A stretch of DNA of 54,394 nucleotides from an uncultured Prevotella sp. (GCA_900552675.1 USAI01000004.1:1-54394); one strand, 5' to 3'. Counted from the first letter of the stretch, positions 14,558 to 24,474 are shown. The notes: generated by a model from the letters alone, not told the origin. Numbers and translations are program-made.

Positions 14558-17365
14558 ATGGACGAATATATTGAGATTAAAGGAGCACGGGTGAACAACC
14601 TAAAGAATGTATCGCTAAACATTCCGCGCAATAAATTTATTGCCATCGCTGGCGTTTCGGGCTCAGGAAAATCATCATTAGCCTTCGACACATTATATGC
14701 CGAAGGACAACGACGCTATGTAGAATCGCTATCGGCATACGCCCGACAATTTCTTGGCAGACTGAATAAACCCGAATGTGACTATATTAAAGGTTTACCA
14801 CCCGCCATCGCTATTGAGCAAAAGGTAAACTCGCGCAACCCGCGAAGCACCGTGGGTACCTCGACAGAAATATACGAATATCTACGATTGCTGTTTGCAC
14901 GTATCGGCAAAACCTACTCGCCCATCAGTGGCGAAGAGGTAAAAATAAATAATACCGACGACATTCTTAATTGCACCTTTCAATATGCCGATGGCACTAA
15001 GTTTGCCATTCTTTCGCCCCTGCACATCATCGAAGGCAGAACATTGGCAAAGCAATTAGAAATGGACTTGCAGCAAGGCTACGCCCGCATATGGGCCAAT
15101 GGCACATTTATGCGCATTGATGATGTGCTGGCCGATGAAAAACTTCTTGAAGAGCTACGTCCGAACGACGTTTTTCTGCTTATCGACCGTATGTCGGTAA
15201 GCCACGAGAAAGACAGCATCTCGCGTCTTCTCGACTCAGCCGAAACGGCTTTTTACGAAGGCGATGGCACCTGTCGCCTTGTCTTTCCACCCTCAAACAT
15301 CACCTACGACTTCAGCACACGCTTCGAAGCCGATGGCATCACCTTTGAAGAACCTAACGACAATATGTTTTCGTTTAACTCGCCATTAGGAGCTTGCCCC
15401 GAATGTGAAGGCTTCGGAAAAGTGATGGGCATCGACGAGAAACTGGTTATTCCAAACACTGCGCTCAGCGTTTACGAAGGCTGCGTGCAGTGCTGGCATG
15501 GCGAGAAAATGGGCATGTGGAAAGACGTATTCTGCCGCCGTGCCGCAAAAGATAAATTTCCCATCTTCGAACCTTACTACGCTCTGAGCCAAAAATATAA
15601 GGATATGCTGTGGCACGGCCTTCCTTCTGACAAGCATCATACCGATGCCGTTAGCATAGATGCCTTCTTCAAAATGGTGAAAGACAACCAGTATAAGATA
15701 CAGTACCGCGTAATGATGAGTCGTTATCGCGGCAAAACCATCTGCCCTGTTTGTCATGGCGCACGCTTAAAGAAAGAGGCTACATGGGTAAAAATTAATG
15801 GTATGAGCATTTGCGACCTCGTTGAGATGCCAGTAACCAACCTACTGCAATGGTTCAAAGAGCTTCATCTTGACGACCATGATGCCGCTGTTGCCAAGCG
15901 TCTGCTTACCGAAATCGTCAATCGTCTGCACTTCCTTGTAGAGGTGGGGTTAGGATATCTCACCCTCAATCGCCCCTCAAACACACTGAGTGGTGGTGAA
16001 AGTCAGCGTATCAACCTCACCACCTCACTAGGCAGTTCACTGGTAGGCTCGCTGTATATTCTCGACGAACCAAGCATCGGCCTGCACAGTCGCGATACAG
16101 ATAGGCTCATTCACGTACTGAAAGAGCTGCGCGACATAGGCAACACCGTGATCGTAGTAGAACATGATGAAGATATATTGCGTCATGCCGACTATCTGAT
16201 TGACGTGGGCCCTGATGCCGGACAACATGGTGGCGAGATTGTTTATGAAGGCGCATTAGACGATGTATATGCACAAAAAGAGAAGCTTTCGCGTAGCCAT
16301 ACAGTAAATTATCTGAATGGACACGACCATATTTCTGTGCCCACCAGCAGGCGTTGTTGGAACCAAGCCATCATTATAAAAGGAGCACGTATGAACAACC
16401 TTAAAGGCATCGACGCAAAATTTCCTCTTAATGTAATGACAGTGGTGACGGGTGTGAGCGGATCGGGCAAGTCGTCGCTCGTCAAAGGCATTCTCTATCC
16501 CGCCCTTAAACGCCATCTTGACGAGGTGGCCGAGATACCAGGCGAATATGTTGCATTAGAAGGCGACTGGCGACAGATACGCCACGTTGAGATGGTTGAC
16601 CAAAACCCCATAGGTAAAAGTTCGCGCTCAAACCCCGCCACTTATGTAAAAGCTTACGACGCTATACGCCAACTATACGCCGACCAGCCGTTGGCAAAGC
16701 AATTAGGCTTCAGCGCCCAACACTTCTCATTCAATGCCGAAGGTGGCCGTTGCGAAGAGTGTAAAGGTGCTGGTGTTATTACTGTTGAGATGCAATTTAT
16801 GGCCGACCTGGTATTAACCTGCGAGGCATGCCATGGCAAACGTTTCAAGAAAGACGTGCTTGAGGTTACATTCCACGAGAAAAACATCTATGACGTGCTT
16901 GAGATGACGGTGTCTGAAGCCATCGCGTTCTTTGATCAATACGGGCAAAAAGCCATCGTAAACCGTCTGCGCCCCTTAGAGCAAGTGGGTTTAGGCTATA
17001 TCAAGATGGGACAAAGTTCGTCTACTCTGTCGGGTGGTGAGAACCAACGCGTAAAGCTCGCCTACTTTATCGGTCAAGAGAAGCAAGACCCCACGCTGTT
17101 TATCTTCGACGAGCCCACCACTGGCTTGCATTTCCACGACATACAACGTCTGTTAAAAGCATTTAACGCATTGATAGAACGCGGCCATACCATCATCATT
17201 ATCGAGCATAACATGGACGTGGCCAAGAACGCCGACCACATCATCGACTTGGGTCCAGAAGGCGGAAACCAGGGTGGCTACATCGTATGCGAGGGCACTC
17301 CCGAAGAAATTATCAAATGCGAGAAAAGCTATACGGCCAAATATCTGAAGGAAAAGTTGTTATAA
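14558..17365 (+). CDS. uvrA: Excinuclease ABC subunit UvrA
   Basis: Damage-recognition ATPase of nucleotide excision repair, 935 residues, full length. The first ABC half has Walker A GVSGSGKSS at residues 32-40, the YAEGQRRYVESLSAYARQFL motif and the signature LSGGESQRINL. The second half has GVSGSGKSSL and LSGGENQRVKLA, with Walker B FIFDEPTTGLH. Zinc-binding cysteine pairs are CPEC, CPVC, CEEC and CEAC. UvrA works as a dimer with UvrB; no uvrB or uvrC is in the window. The following glycosyltransferase starts only 15 bases later and may share the transcript. Confidence 0.97.
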   Translation: MDEYIEIKGARVNNLKNVSLNIPRNKFIAIAGVSGSGKSSLAFDTLYAEGQRRYVESLSAYARQFLGRLNKPECDYIKGLPPAIAIEQKVNSRNPRSTVGTSTEIYEYLRLLFARIGKTYSPISGEEVKINNTDDILNCTFQYADGTKFAILSPLHIIEGRTLAKQLEMDLQQGYARIWANGTFMRIDDVLADEKLLEELRPNDVFLLIDRMSVSHEKDSISRLLDSAETAFYEGDGTCRLVFPPSNITYDFSTRFEADGITFEEPNDNMFSFNSPLGACPECEGFGKVMGIDEKLVIPNTALSVYEGCVQCWHGEKMGMWKDVFCRRAAKDKFPIFEPYYALSQKYKDMLWHGLPSDKHHTDAVSIDAFFKMVKDNQYKIQYRVMMSRYRGKTICPVCHGARLKKEATWVKINGMSICDLVEMPVTNLLQWFKELHLDDHDAAVAKRLLTEIVNRLHFLVEVGLGYLTLNRPSNTLSGGESQRINLTTSLGSSLVGSLYILDEPSIGLHSRDTDRLIHVLKELRDIGNTVIVVEHDEDILRHADYLIDVGPDAGQHGGEIVYEGALDDVYAQKEKLSRSHTVNYLNGHDHISVPTSRRCWNQAIIIKGARMNNLKGIDAKFPLNVMTVVTGVSGSGKSSLVKGILYPALKRHLDEVAEIPGEYVALEGDWRQIRHVEMVDQNPIGKSSRSNPATYVKAYDAIRQLYADQPLAKQLGFSAQHFSFNAEGGRCEECKGAGVITVEMQFMADLVLTCEACHGKRFKKDVLEVTFHEKNIYDVLEMTVSEAIAFFDQYGQKAIVNRLRPLEQVGLGYIKMGQSSSTLSGGENQRVKLAYFIGQEKQDPTLFIFDEPTTGLHFHDIQRLLKAFNALIERGHTIIIIEHNMDVAKNADHIIDLGPEGGNQGGYIVCEGTPEEIIKCEKSYTAKYLKEKLL

Positions 17366-17380
17366 GAAAAAAATAATAAT

Positions 17381-18427
17381 ATGAGTTGTTGTCTTAACAA
17401 AGAAGGTTTGTCTATTCTTATCCCCCTCTACAATCAAGTAGGGGTAGCACTTGCTATGGCCTTGTCGAAGCAGGTAGAACAATGCGCAAAGGAAGAGAAG
17501 AAGAAAAACGAAGGTAAAGGCAATGCTAACGACACAATATCTTTAGGCTTCGAAATTATCTTTGCCGATGACGGCTCGGCTGATGCTACTGCGAGACAAC
17601 GCAATGCCATCATTGCACAACTGCCTTACTGCCAATACATCGAGCGCCCTAAGAATGTTGGGCGCTCAGCCATTCGCAACTTTTTAGCACACACAGCCCA
17701 CTACAGCCACCTAATATTCTTAGATGGCGACGTTGCTATTAAACGTGGCAACTTTGTGCAAACCTACCTCGCCCACCGTAACGATGCCGATGTAATCATT
17801 GGCACCTTGCATTTTTCAAGGATGCAGGTAGCTTGCGATACAGCCGAAGACATAATCGGACACACTAAGAGGGCAAAGGAGGAGACAAAGAAAACAACTG
17901 AACCAATGCTATATAACGACAACTTAAAATACCGTTATGAGCAACAGTTTCTGGCAAAACATCCTGTCAAAAAGCGTATGCAGCAACCTTACGCATCGTT
18001 CCGCACCACCAACTTCATGGTGCGTCGAGACTTATTGTTAGCATATCCCTTCGACGAAACGTTCCACGAATATGGTTATGAAGACACGCTTTTCGGTAAA
18101 CAATTAAAAGAACATGGCGCTACCCTCATACACCTTGACAATGCAGCAACCATTGCCGACTATGAAGATAACGCCACCTTTGTAGCTAAAACCGAAGAAA
18201 GCCTACGCACCTTGGCAGCCCATGCCCACCAGCTTCAGGGCTATTCTACCCTACTTCATACCGCGAACAAACTTAAGTGCCTGCACTTACAGCCTCTTAT
18301 AGCCTTTGTTTTTGAACTTTTTAAGGGCTTGTTGCACAAGAATTTATGCAGCAACTCGCCCTCAGTTTTCCTGTTCAATGTCTATAAGTTGGGCTATTAT
18401 GTTAACCTCACGCGCTCAATAGGCTAA
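17381..18427 (+). CDS. Family 2 glycosyltransferase
   Basis: A 348-residue GT-A enzyme. The N-terminus LSILIPLYNQVG starts the nucleotide-sugar fold; a Lys/Glu/Asn-rich insertion (about residues 38-50) interrupts the first part; then EIIFADDGSADAT, PKNVGRSAIRNFLA and LIFLDGDVAI carry the acidic residues that bind the divalent metal and donor. RTTNFMVRRDLL and FDETFHEYGYEDTLFGKQL look like the acceptor-side ED motif. It probably transfers a sugar to a glycolipid or surface polymer; donor and acceptor cannot be told. It closely follows uvrA, and its 3' end runs into a 22-bp tandem repeat. Confidence 0.88.
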   Translation: MSCCLNKEGLSILIPLYNQVGVALAMALSKQVEQCAKEEKKKNEGKGNANDTISLGFEIIFADDGSADATARQRNAIIAQLPYCQYIERPKNVGRSAIRNFLAHTAHYSHLIFLDGDVAIKRGNFVQTYLAHRNDADVIIGTLHFSRMQVACDTAEDIIGHTKRAKEETKKTTEPMLYNDNLKYRYEQQFLAKHPVKKRMQQPYASFRTTNFMVRRDLLLAYPFDETFHEYGYEDTLFGKQLKEHGATLIHLDNAATIADYEDNATFVAKTEESLRTLAAHAHQLQGYSTLLHTANKLKCLHLQPLIAFVFELFKGLLHKNLCSNSPSVFLFNVYKLGYYVNLTRSIG

Positions 18428-18431
18428 ACAC

Positions 18432-18510
18432 ATTAAGTTGTTAAACCAAACACATTAAGTTGTTAAGCTAAACACATTAAGTTGTTAAGCCAAACTTTTA
18501 AACTTGTTAA
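18432..18510. repeat. 22-bp tandem repeat, about 3.5 units
   Basis: The unit AAACACATTAAGTTGTTAA plus three variable bases (ACC, GCT, GCC) is repeated three times, with a decayed fourth unit (AAACTTTTAAACTTGTTAA). It lies between two convergent genes. Each unit has AACA and TGTT arms. Confidence 0.85.
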
Positions 18511-18520
18511 ATAGCTTCTC

Positions 18521-19336
18521 TTAGCCCTTCAAATCGAACACACCCGTAGGGCTGAGTCGTTTCAGCACCGTCACTTCAAACGGATGTTTGGCCAGCACAC
18601 CACGATCGGTCAGTATCTGTGTCACTGTTTTTAAAGCCAAATCAGGGTGGTTGTTCTCTTCGCTCAAATGGCATAGCCACACATGTTTCAGTTTTTCAGA
18701 AGCGTTTTCAGCCAATGTTTCGGCGCAAAGATGATTGTTCAGATGCCCTGTTCCGCACGTTATTCGTTGCTTTAAGTGTTCAGGATAATGCCCATTTGCC
18801 AGCATTTCCTTGTCATGATTAGCCTCTAACACAAGGTAATCGGCCTCTCTTATTACAGCTTTCATCTCATCGGTTACGTGTCCTACATCTGTCATCAAGA
18901 CAAACACTATGTTTCCCCACTCTATTTTATAGCCCACATTATCGTTGCTATCGTGTGGCACACGAAAGGCCGTCACCTTAAACTCGCCTATCGTGAAGGG
19001 TTCGCCAGGCGTGATGTAGCGCTTATGTTCGGCCGGTATTTTGCGCCGCACACAATAGTTGCGGTCAATGCCAGCATGCACATTTTGCGTTGAATAAACA
19101 TTAAGCTTATAATCGGTGCTTAGGCTTCCTACTGATTTAATATGATCGGCATGATCGTGTGTCACCAATAGGTGGTGCACCTTTGACATTGAAAGGCCGT
19201 ATTGTGCGAAATTTTTCTTCAATCCGCGCACGCCAACGCCAACATCAATCAGCAGTCCGTCAGTATCTGAATATAGATAATAGCAGTTTCCGCTGCTGCT
19301 ACTACCTAAAGAGAGAAAATGCAATATCTGTTCCAT
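18521..19336 (-). CDS. Metallo-beta-lactamase-fold hydrolase, WalJ/YycJ type
   Basis: A 271-residue hydrolase. The start at 19336 gives MEQILHFLSLGSSSSGNCYY, the usual N-terminus of this family; the ATG at 19372 would precede the predicted transcription start. The metal-binding motif THDHADH is present, with further ligands in the ANHD region and TGHLNN. These proteins are predicted metal-dependent nucleases or phosphodiesterases, linked to cell-wall signalling or DNA repair in other bacteria. Specificity here is unknown. It stands alone on the minus strand. Confidence 0.88.
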   Translation of the reverse strand: MEQILHFLSLGSSSSGNCYYLYSDTDGLLIDVGVGVRGLKKNFAQYGLSMSKVHHLLVTHDHADHIKSVGSLSTDYKLNVYSTQNVHAGIDRNYCVRRKIPAEHKRYITPGEPFTIGEFKVTAFRVPHDSNDNVGYKIEWGNIVFVLMTDVGHVTDEMKAVIREADYLVLEANHDKEMLANGHYPEHLKQRITCGTGHLNNHLCAETLAENASEKLKHVWLCHLSEENNHPDLALKTVTQILTDRGVLAKHPFEVTVLKRLSPTGVFDLKG

Positions 19337-19341
19337 TATTA

Positions 19342-19349
19342 CAAAATTA
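19342..19349 (-). promoter_or_regulatory. -7 promoter box of the WalJ-type gene
   Basis: The minus strand reads TAATTTTG. The transcript would start within a few bases of the ATG at 19336, suggesting a leaderless or nearly leaderless mRNA. Confidence 0.45.
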
Positions 19350-19528
19350 AGAAAAAACGATGACACTTGCAAATAAATCAGTTCTTGAATAAAAAATAAG
19401 TAATACGAAGAAAAACCTCGACTGTAAGGCTCTCATGTCAATTATTATGTGTAATTTTGATGCTTAAACAATATAAGTAGCTCAAAAGTAAGAGCATAAA
19501 TACAAACTAAGAAAGAAGAAACATTATC

Positions 19529-19984
19529 ATGAAACGCTTTATTTACCACTATACACTCCTTGCCTCTGCCGCCCTTTTGCTGGCGGCATGTGGCCCATCA
19601 GAAAGAGAGGAGGAGGCCGAACAAACAGTGTTGCGCTTTGCCGAAACCTACTTTGGTTGCCACTATAAAGAGGCAGCCCAGCTATGCACGCCCTCATCAG
19701 AGAAATGGATACGCTTTGTTGCCACCAATGTTACCGACTCTGACCTCATCGTTCTTAACCAATCAGACGTAGAACCACAGTATGAGGTAGACGATCTTAA
19801 CGCCATTGACGATAGCACCATGACGGCAACGATAGAGGCAAACCATTATTTTCATCTTCACGACATAGGACAGAAGGCCGACATTAAAGAGGCCGACACC
19901 TATACCTTTACGCTTCGTCGTATAAATGGTCAATGGAAAATAGACTTAGCATCAGTGCCTCGCCCTGCATCTCAACCGCAATAA
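19529..19984 (+). CDS. Lipoprotein with a DUF4878/NTF2-like domain
   Basis: A 151-residue lipoprotein. The signal peptide ends at the lipobox LLAAC (Cys21). The rest (AEQTVLRFAETYFGCHYKEA, LCTPSSEKWIRF, and a final ADTYTFTLRRINGQWKIDLA) has the helix-then-sheet order of small NTF2-like DUF4878 proteins. It should be anchored to a membrane on its periplasmic side. Function is unknown; the family call rests on pattern. Confidence 0.75.
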   Translation: MKRFIYHYTLLASAALLLAACGPSEREEEAEQTVLRFAETYFGCHYKEAAQLCTPSSEKWIRFVATNVTDSDLIVLNQSDVEPQYEVDDLNAIDDSTMTATIEANHYFHLHDIGQKADIKEADTYTFTLRRINGQWKIDLASVPRPASQPQ

Positions 19985-20140
19985 GAGCAATATCATGTGA
20001 GATATTAAAGACATTGAAGATGCGATAAAGCCTGATTATAAGCAAGAAAAAGAAAACTATAAAAATAGGATAGAAGCTGATTTTGTATGACAAAAACTGC
20101 CATACAAATTTGTCCACAGCCAGAGTTTGTCCATAAAAAG

Positions 20141-20186
20141 AAGTCCGCTTTAAGGTTCATGATAAAACCTTAAAGCGGACTTTTTA
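20141..20186. terminator. Bidirectional terminator between the lipoprotein and DPP-IV genes
   Basis: AAGTCCGCTTTAAGGTT (20141-20157) pairs perfectly with 20166-20182. T residues follow on the plus strand and A residues precede it, so it can stop both convergent genes. Its core is shared with the terminator at 39642. Confidence 0.88.
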
Positions 20187-20190
20187 TATT

Positions 20191-22395
20191 TTATTTCTTC
20201 ATCTCGTTGATGAAGTGCTGTGCAATCTGACGCATAAGATGGTTGCGAGTGTTTCCGCCGAAGATACTGTGATTACGATTTGTGTAATACAGTTCGCGGA
20301 AATCTTTATCAGCCTGCACCAGGGCCTCGGCGTATTCAAATGTGTTTTGTGGATGCACATTATCATCGGCCAAACCATGACAGATAAGCAAAGCGCCATG
20401 CAGTTTTGGAGCACGCACGATGGGGTTCACATCATAACCATCAGGGTTCTCCTTAGGTGTGCGCATATAACGTTCGGTATAGATGGTATCGTAATAACGC
20501 CAACTGGTGGGCGGTGCCACAGCCACGCCAGCCTTAAACACAGGTCGGCCCTCGCTCATACTCATCAATGTGTTAAATCCGCCATAGCTCCATCCCCAAA
20601 TGCCAATGTTATCCTTATCAACATAGGGCAGCGAACCCATATACAATGCTGTTTCCACCTGGTCTTTCGACTCAAGATCGCCAATTTTCAGATAGGTACA
20701 CTTTTCAAATTCAGAGCCACGTCCGCCCGTACCGCGTCCGTCAACACAAGCAATAATGAAGCCTTGCTGAGCCAAATAATAGTCGAAGGCACCACCTTGC
20801 CCCATCGAACCAGCGTTCCACGAGTTAGTTACCTGCTGACTTCCTGGTCCGCTATACTGGAAGAGGATAACAGGATATTTTTTTGAAGCATCAAAGTTGG
20901 CTGGTTTCACCATCCATCCGTCCAGCTTCACGCCTTCAGACGTAGTGAATGAAAATGGTTCTTTCTTTGTCCATCCATACTCAGCCACCTTTTGTTTCAG
21001 TGCAGCATTATCTTCAGGTGTCGACAACACCTTGCCTTGCGCATCGCGTACGGTGAACACAAACGGTGTGTTATAGTCGCTCCATGTGTTTACAAAATAT
21101 TTATGATCGGCCGAGAAGATAGCGCTGTTCCAACCCTCTTGATTAGTGAGGCGCGTGGTTTTACCGTTTTTATGCGATACAAACACCTGACGATCGTGAG
21201 CATTCAGAGCGGCAGCCTGATAATAGATATCGCCTGTAGCCTCGTCATAACCATAGTTGGCCGTGATGTCGAAGGTGCCGTTGCCCACGGTGCGCAGCAG
21301 TTTACCATTCATATTATAAAGGTAAAGGTTCATGAAGCCGTTGCGCTCGCTGGGCAACAAGATGGTGTTTGCTCCCACCTCGATGCCTTCAAGCACCTCT
21401 TCCTTCACATATTTGTTAGCCTTATCGCTGATGAGCAGCGTAGCCACTGTAGAGCGAGGATTGACCGAATAGATGCTCAGGTTGTCTTGATGACGATTGA
21501 AGGTGTAAACCAACAATCGCGAAGCATCGTTCGTGGCCTTGATACGCGGAATGTATCCATCGGCATCTAAGGGCACTTGAAGCTTTTGTGCCTTATGGCT
21601 TTTGATGTCATAGCTCCACACCGACACCTTTGAGTTATCCTCGCCAGCCTTCGGATACTTATACGAATAGAGTCCGGGATACGCTGCATATTCGTCATGT
21701 CGCGGTTTCTCGCCAGCAAACATTTGCAACGAGTAGGTCTTTACCGCGCTTTCATCATAGCGCACCCAGCATATCATGGTGCCATCGGCCGAGAAGGTGA
21801 GCGCCTTTGACAAGCCAAACTCCTCTTCATTTACCCAGTCGGGCACACCATTTATCACCTGGTTAAAAGCACCATCTTTGGTAACTTGGCTCTCGGCATT
21901 GTCGTACAACAACTTTACCAAGAAAATGTTATTATCGCGCACAAAGGCCACCTGACGTCCGTCGGGCGACCATGTGGGCACCTGTTGCGGTCCGCCTTCC
22001 GACAGCGGTTCCAGTTTTCGGCTGGCTATTGTATATATATAATACTGTGCTTTAAACGAGCGACGATAGATGCTCTGTTTCTTTGTTTGAATGAGCATAT
22101 GGGTGCCATCAGGCGAGAGGATGTATCCATCAAAGCCATCCAGCTTCTTACCCATAGTATTGTCTACATCAAAGAGCACGCGCGTCTGCTTACCCGTTTT
22201 GAACGAATATTCGACCACTTTCTTTCCATCATCGCTGATACGGGCATAAAGCGAGGTACCGTCGATGGGATGAATACCACTGACATAACGTGCTGCGAAC
22301 TTACCGTTGGCAATGTCAGAGAGCTGAATTTTGTTTGCCGCTGAGGTGAACATTGAAGTCATAACGAGGGCTAATAATACGAATAACTTTCTCAT
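20191..22395 (-). CDS. Dipeptidyl peptidase IV-type S9 serine peptidase
   Basis: A 734-residue secreted enzyme that removes N-terminal X-Pro type dipeptides. There is a signal peptide (MRKLFVLLALVMTSMFTSAANK), a DPP-IV N-terminal beta-propeller over residues 25-480, and an alpha/beta-hydrolase C-terminal domain. The catalytic triad is complete: S603 in GWSYGGF, D677 in GLADDNVHP and H709 in RNHSIFGG. The propeller carries the paired Glu motif NEEEFG, which fixes the substrate amino terminus. It fits the peptide-based diet of Prevotella-like organisms. It stands alone with its own promoter. Confidence 0.95.
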   Translation of the reverse strand: MRKLFVLLALVMTSMFTSAANKIQLSDIANGKFAARYVSGIHPIDGTSLYARISDDGKKVVEYSFKTGKQTRVLFDVDNTMGKKLDGFDGYILSPDGTHMLIQTKKQSIYRRSFKAQYYIYTIASRKLEPLSEGGPQQVPTWSPDGRQVAFVRDNNIFLVKLLYDNAESQVTKDGAFNQVINGVPDWVNEEEFGLSKALTFSADGTMICWVRYDESAVKTYSLQMFAGEKPRHDEYAAYPGLYSYKYPKAGEDNSKVSVWSYDIKSHKAQKLQVPLDADGYIPRIKATNDASRLLVYTFNRHQDNLSIYSVNPRSTVATLLISDKANKYVKEEVLEGIEVGANTILLPSERNGFMNLYLYNMNGKLLRTVGNGTFDITANYGYDEATGDIYYQAAALNAHDRQVFVSHKNGKTTRLTNQEGWNSAIFSADHKYFVNTWSDYNTPFVFTVRDAQGKVLSTPEDNAALKQKVAEYGWTKKEPFSFTTSEGVKLDGWMVKPANFDASKKYPVILFQYSGPGSQQVTNSWNAGSMGQGGAFDYYLAQQGFIIACVDGRGTGGRGSEFEKCTYLKIGDLESKDQVETALYMGSLPYVDKDNIGIWGWSYGGFNTLMSMSEGRPVFKAGVAVAPPTSWRYYDTIYTERYMRTPKENPDGYDVNPIVRAPKLHGALLICHGLADDNVHPQNTFEYAEALVQADKDFRELYYTNRNHSIFGGNTRNHLMRQIAQHFINEMKK

Positions 22396-22422
22396 GAATC
22401 AACTTTGTGTATAAAATTTATG

Positions 22423-22430
22423 CAAAGATA
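22423..22430 (-). promoter_or_regulatory. -7 promoter box of the DPP-IV gene
   Basis: The minus strand reads TATCTTTG, an exact TAnnTTTG match, with the ATG 28 bases away. Only 12 bases separate it from the plus-strand box at 22443. Confidence 0.6.
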
Positions 22431-22442
22431 GTTTTTTTTCTG

Positions 22443-22450
22443 TACTTTTG
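22443..22450 (+). promoter_or_regulatory. -7 promoter box of the radical SAM gene
   Basis: TACTTTTG matches TAnnTTTG. It overlaps the upstream ATG at 22448, which therefore cannot be the start of translation and supports ATG 22526. Confidence 0.55.
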
Positions 22451-22525
22451 CAAACAGAAAGCACTAAATTGACGACATGGTGCTGCCTACACCCTCTTTT
22501 TCCCTACACTTTCTACACTATCATC

Positions 22526-23485
22526 ATGACGATAACCCACCAGCCCGCCCCTCTATCCTGTTCAGCATCAGAAGCCAAGCCCTATAACGATTATAGCACC
22601 TGGATACGACAACAGTTTCAGTTTCGTGTACAAAAGATATCGGTAGACGCAGGTTTCAGTTGCCCTAACCGCGATGGCCACATATCGACGGGTGGTTGCA
22701 CCTTTTGCGATAACCGCACCTTTAGTCCGCAATATTGCGGACACGGCAAAAGCATACGCCAGCAGATAAGCGAGGGTAAAGCGTTTTTTGCCCGCAAATA
22801 TCCCGACATGAAATACTTGGCTTACTTTCAAGCCTACTCAAACACCTATGCTCCTATTGACGTGCTACGCCGACGTTATGAAGAAGCGTTAGAGACCGAA
22901 GATGTGGTGGGCCTGGTGATAGGCACACGCCCCGACGCCATTGATGAAGAGATATTAAACTATCTGGCCGAGCTAAACCGCCAAACATTTTTGATTGTAG
23001 AATATGGTGTAGAGAGTGCCAATAACGACACCTTGCGCCGTGTGAACCGTGGACACACCTTCGAATGTAGCCAGCGTACCTTTACCATGACTCGCGAACG
23101 TGGCATACGCACGGGCGGGCACATTATCATAGGCTTACCAGGTGAAGACGAAGCTGAAACCTTACGACAGGCCCCACTCATCTCAGCCCTCGACATCGAC
23201 CTGCTGAAGATACACCAAATGCAGATTATACGTGGCACCCGTTTGGCTGCTGAATACACCCAGCAGCCTTTCAAGCTATATACGCCCGACGAGTATATAC
23301 GCCTGGTAACAGCCTATGTAGAGCATTTAAGAAAAGATATTGTGATAGAACGGTTTGTAAGCCAATCGCCTGCTCACCTGCTGCTGGCACCTAAATGGCA
23401 CCTAAAGAACCACGAATTTACTGACAAACTGAACAATTATATGAAAGCCACTGGCGCCTATCAGGGTAGATTTTTTGACAAATAA
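22526..23485 (+). CDS. Radical SAM protein, YhcC/TIGR01212 family
   Basis: A 319-residue protein when begun at 22526. The iron-sulfur cluster cysteines have the wide spacing typical of this family: C46, then C58 and C61 in FSCPNRDG....GGCTFCDN. Further family markers are YFQAYSNTYAP, VGLVIGTRPD, YGVESANNDTL and GHIIIGLPGEDE. Its biochemical role is not established; related proteins are thought to act on tRNA or other macromolecules. It converges with the GldB-like gene with only 11 bases between their stops. Confidence 0.9.
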   Translation: MTITHQPAPLSCSASEAKPYNDYSTWIRQQFQFRVQKISVDAGFSCPNRDGHISTGGCTFCDNRTFSPQYCGHGKSIRQQISEGKAFFARKYPDMKYLAYFQAYSNTYAPIDVLRRRYEEALETEDVVGLVIGTRPDAIDEEILNYLAELNRQTFLIVEYGVESANNDTLRRVNRGHTFECSQRTFTMTRERGIRTGGHIIIGLPGEDEAETLRQAPLISALDIDLLKIHQMQIIRGTRLAAEYTQQPFKLYTPDEYIRLVTAYVEHLRKDIVIERFVSQSPAHLLLAPKWHLKNHEFTDKLNNYMKATGAYQGRFFDK

Positions 23486-23496
23486 AGGCGTAACCT

Positions 23497-24282
23497 TTAG
23501 GGCTGGCTGAGCAATTGCTCGGCCGTGAGCTTACTGTTTTTCTTCATGTAAGCCTCAGTCAGCGTTACGTAATGTGTGTCAAACACCTTCTTACCCATTA
23601 CCTTATTTACCACCCACATCACCTTTCCCATGTGGGTGTCGCGCTCGGTTTGGTCGCAACTGTCGTGAGATTGTAGCGGATATTTGCTTAAGATATAGAA
23701 GCACAATGCGTCGGGCACAATGTAGTCGCGCTGCATCGATGCACGCTGCTGAGGGGTGTAATACTTGCGGTAAAGAGGATAGTCGGCACCCAAATACTTG
23801 TCAAGCGACACGCCAATAGAGCTATCGCCAATAACAATGCTTTGATCAAGGGCTCCTATCTGCGCATAAATAACGGGGGTAGACACTTTGGGCAACCACT
23901 TTGAAAGTTTGGTAAACGCTTTATCAAACTGGCGGTTAATGTCTTTCATATTAGCATACTGCAACTCGGCATCGGCAATAATTGATTGCAGAATGGTGTC
24001 TTGATAAAAGTTGAGAAACTTACTGTTTATTTCAGGATCGTTAACCTCGCCCAGCCGCAACACGTCTTCAACCAATGTGCGCGTTTCCATCGGAAACTCA
24101 ATGTTCATTTGTTGCAAAGCCGAAAAATCGCCTGTAGTAAGGTAACGGCTTTGCAGGCGATCGTAACGTTGCACCTCAACACGGCTTGTTACATCGCCTA
24201 ATTCTTCGTTTGGCTTCAATTTTATCTCACAAGCCACCAGAAGAACCATTACCGAGAATAATATATAATAAACTTTATTCAC
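23497..24282 (-). CDS. gldB: GldB-like lipoprotein
   Basis: I place the start at GTG 24282 (MNKVYYILFSVMVLLVAC after initiation), since the ATG at 24318 overlaps a TATTTTTG promoter box. The lipobox is LLVAC. The remainder (RVEVQRYDRLQSRYLTTGDF, YPLYRKYYTPQQRASMQRDYIVPDAL, MGKVMWVVNKVMGKK) resembles gliding lipoprotein GldB, which occurs widely in Bacteroidetes, including non-gliding members where its role is unclear. Length is about 260 residues. Start choice is moderately certain; the alternative ATG adds 12 residues. Confidence 0.78.
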   Translation of the reverse strand: MNKVYYILFSVMVLLVACEIKLKPNEELGDVTSRVEVQRYDRLQSRYLTTGDFSALQQMNIEFPMETRTLVEDVLRLGEVNDPEINSKFLNFYQDTILQSIIADAELQYANMKDINRQFDKAFTKLSKWLPKVSTPVIYAQIGALDQSIVIGDSSIGVSLDKYLGADYPLYRKYYTPQQRASMQRDYIVPDALCFYILSKYPLQSHDSCDQTERDTHMGKVMWVVNKVMGKKVFDTHYVTLTEAYMKKNSKLTAEQLLSQP

Positions 24283-24315
24283 TTTTAAGCAATCTTTCAC
24301 ACTAATTATGTACGG

Positions 24316-24323
24316 CAAAAATA
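24316..24323 (-). promoter_or_regulatory. -7 promoter box of the GldB-like gene
   Basis: The minus strand reads TATTTTTG. It covers the upstream ATG at 24318 and supports a start further inside the ORF. Confidence 0.45.
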
Positions 24324-24474
24324 CAAAAATTTAAGATAAAGACCAAATATAAAGCGAAAAAAGTTTAAACAATGTCAATATTTTCAGCAATTAACTTTAA
24401 ATTTTAGAAAATTCAGAGCCTTTAACGTTTTGCACATCACTTGAATATTTATACAAAACCACTAAGAACCTATT

